A stretch of DNA of 43,500 nucleotides from NCBI GenBank assembly GCA_006212015.1, contig SDAY01000005.1, positions 1 through 43,500 of the forward strand. Reading direction: 5' to 3'. Positions 42,906-43,500 of the stretch are shown here, piece by piece (the first letter of the stretch is position 1; the number at the start of each line of letters is the position of its first letter). The DNA is from Halothiobacillaceae bacterium. Lineage in GTDB: Bacteria > Pseudomonadota > Gammaproteobacteria > Halothiobacillales > Halothiobacillaceae. The notes below the pieces were generated by a model that searched no databases, had not been told where the DNA came from, and worked only from the letters and a program-made list of their open reading frames with translations. Made by a program: the position numbers and the translations under genes.

Positions 42906-43091
42906 ATGAGCAACCGTAAATCCATCGAAGACATGGCCGAGGATCTCTGGACCCCGCCCGAAACCGTCGACATCCATGAAGACGCCCTCAAGGCCAAGGC
43001 TGCGACGAACAAGGACGCGCGCCGCCGCCTGGACGAGCTCATGGAAGAGCGCCGCCTGAAGAAGGCCATCGAGGACGACTACCTCGACTGA
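42906..43091 (+). CDS. Small charged hypothetical protein (PA3496-like)
   Basis: A 61-residue highly charged, helical protein. The C-terminal stretch RRRLDELMEERRLKKAIEDD resembles a group of small gammaproteobacterial proteins represented by PA3496; I am only moderately sure of that link. No signal peptide or membrane segment is seen. ATG at 42906, 65 bases after fis; the stop shares TGATG with the DUF423 gene, so the two are co-translated. Confidence 0.75.
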   Translation: MSNRKSIEDMAEDLWTPPETVDIHEDALKAKAATNKDARRRLDELMEERRLKKAIEDDYLD

Positions 43092-43495
43092 TGGCTGGCC
43101 CACTGCCCGATCGCTCCCGCCTTTTCCTGCTGGCCGCCTGCCTGCTGGGCGGCCTGGGCGTGGCCTTGGGCGCGTTCGGCGCGCACGGCTTGAAAAAGAT
43201 GCTCGATCCGCGCCTGCTGGAGGTCTATGAAACGGCGGTGCTGTACCAGTTCCTGCACGCCTTCGCCCTGCTCGCCGTTGGACTGTGGATCAGGCAGACC
43301 GGGGCATCGCGACCGCTGAACCTCGCCGGCCTGCTGTGGATCGGCGGCATCGTCCTGTTCAGCGGCAGCCTTTATCTCTATGTCCTGAGCGGCATCCACA
43401 TGCTCGCCTTCGTCACCCCCTTCGGCGGCATGCTGCTGATCCTCGGCTGGATCGCGGCGGGCTGGGCGGCCTGGCAGCGACCCGCCACTCGATAA
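43091..43495 (+). CDS. DUF423 family membrane protein
   Basis: A 134-residue inner-membrane protein with four hydrophobic helices (about 10-30, 50-66, 76-97, 102-127). The first helix region LGVALGAFGAHGLKK and YQFLHAFALLAVGL are hallmarks of DUF423 (E. coli YgdD). The function is not established. It starts on the overlapping TGATG and ends five bases before the window edge. Confidence 0.92.
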   Translation: MAGPLPDRSRLFLLAACLLGGLGVALGAFGAHGLKKMLDPRLLEVYETAVLYQFLHAFALLAVGLWIRQTGASRPLNLAGLLWIGGIVLFSGSLYLYVLSGIHMLAFVTPFGGMLLILGWIAAGWAAWQRPATR

Positions 43496-43500
43496 ACCCC

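Overview
The window is chromosomal DNA from a high-GC gammaproteobacterium that has type IV pili. Four things point there. A pilGHIJ-chpA chemosensory operon runs divergently from a glutathione/tonB/yqgE-ruvX-pyrR-pyrB-pyrC block, the neighbourhood known from Pseudomonas. dusB is followed by fis. A DUF2782 gene sits next to thrB and polA. The glutamate-cysteine ligase is the Acidithiobacillus/Nitrosomonas-type family, which suggests a deep-branching or chemolithotroph-like lineage rather than an enteric one. I cannot name a genus. No rRNA, tRNA, CRISPR array, prophage or transposase was recognised.

Layout. 1-5438 (minus strand): chpA (5' part only, running off the left edge), pilJ, pilI, pilH, pilG, the signalling pathway that controls twitching. 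5702-13844 (plus): gshA, gshB, apbE, a tonB3-like gene, yqgE, ruvX, pyrR, pyrB and a degenerate pyrC, mostly with ATGA-type overlaps. 13940-17999: a small acidic hypothetical protein, tcdA and a tatD-family nuclease on the minus strand, then motA-motB-HIT on the plus strand. 18158-34435 (plus): a long exopolysaccharide locus. 34604-43495: polA (minus) with its terminator, a LOG-family gene, DUF2782, thrB, the TRAP permease pair dctQ-dctM, dusB, fis, a small hypothetical gene and a DUF423 gene.

The centrepiece is 18158-34435. Its first half is an O-acetylation module: an SGNH hydrolase, an AlgF-like protein, an AlgI-type MBOAT and an AlgJ/AlgX-like SGNH protein. Its second half is a cellulose synthase module: an unknown membrane-anchored coiled-coil protein, BcsA with a PilZ domain, BcsB, BcsZ and a compact BcsC-like porin. 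It ends with a peptidoglycan-binding lipoprotein and a PAS-GGDEF-EAL protein. Most junctions overlap or are short, so I read it as one locus making acetylated cellulose under local c-di-GMP control. It resembles the wss locus of Pseudomonas fluorescens, but the order is inverted, bcsQ/R/D/E/F/G are absent from the window, and there are two accessory proteins I cannot assign.

A second theme is palindromic repeats inside genes. Polypurine/polypyrimidine hairpin elements sit in frame in polA and dctM, and multi-hairpin elements sit in frame in thrB and the LOG gene. Each adds a linker to the protein.
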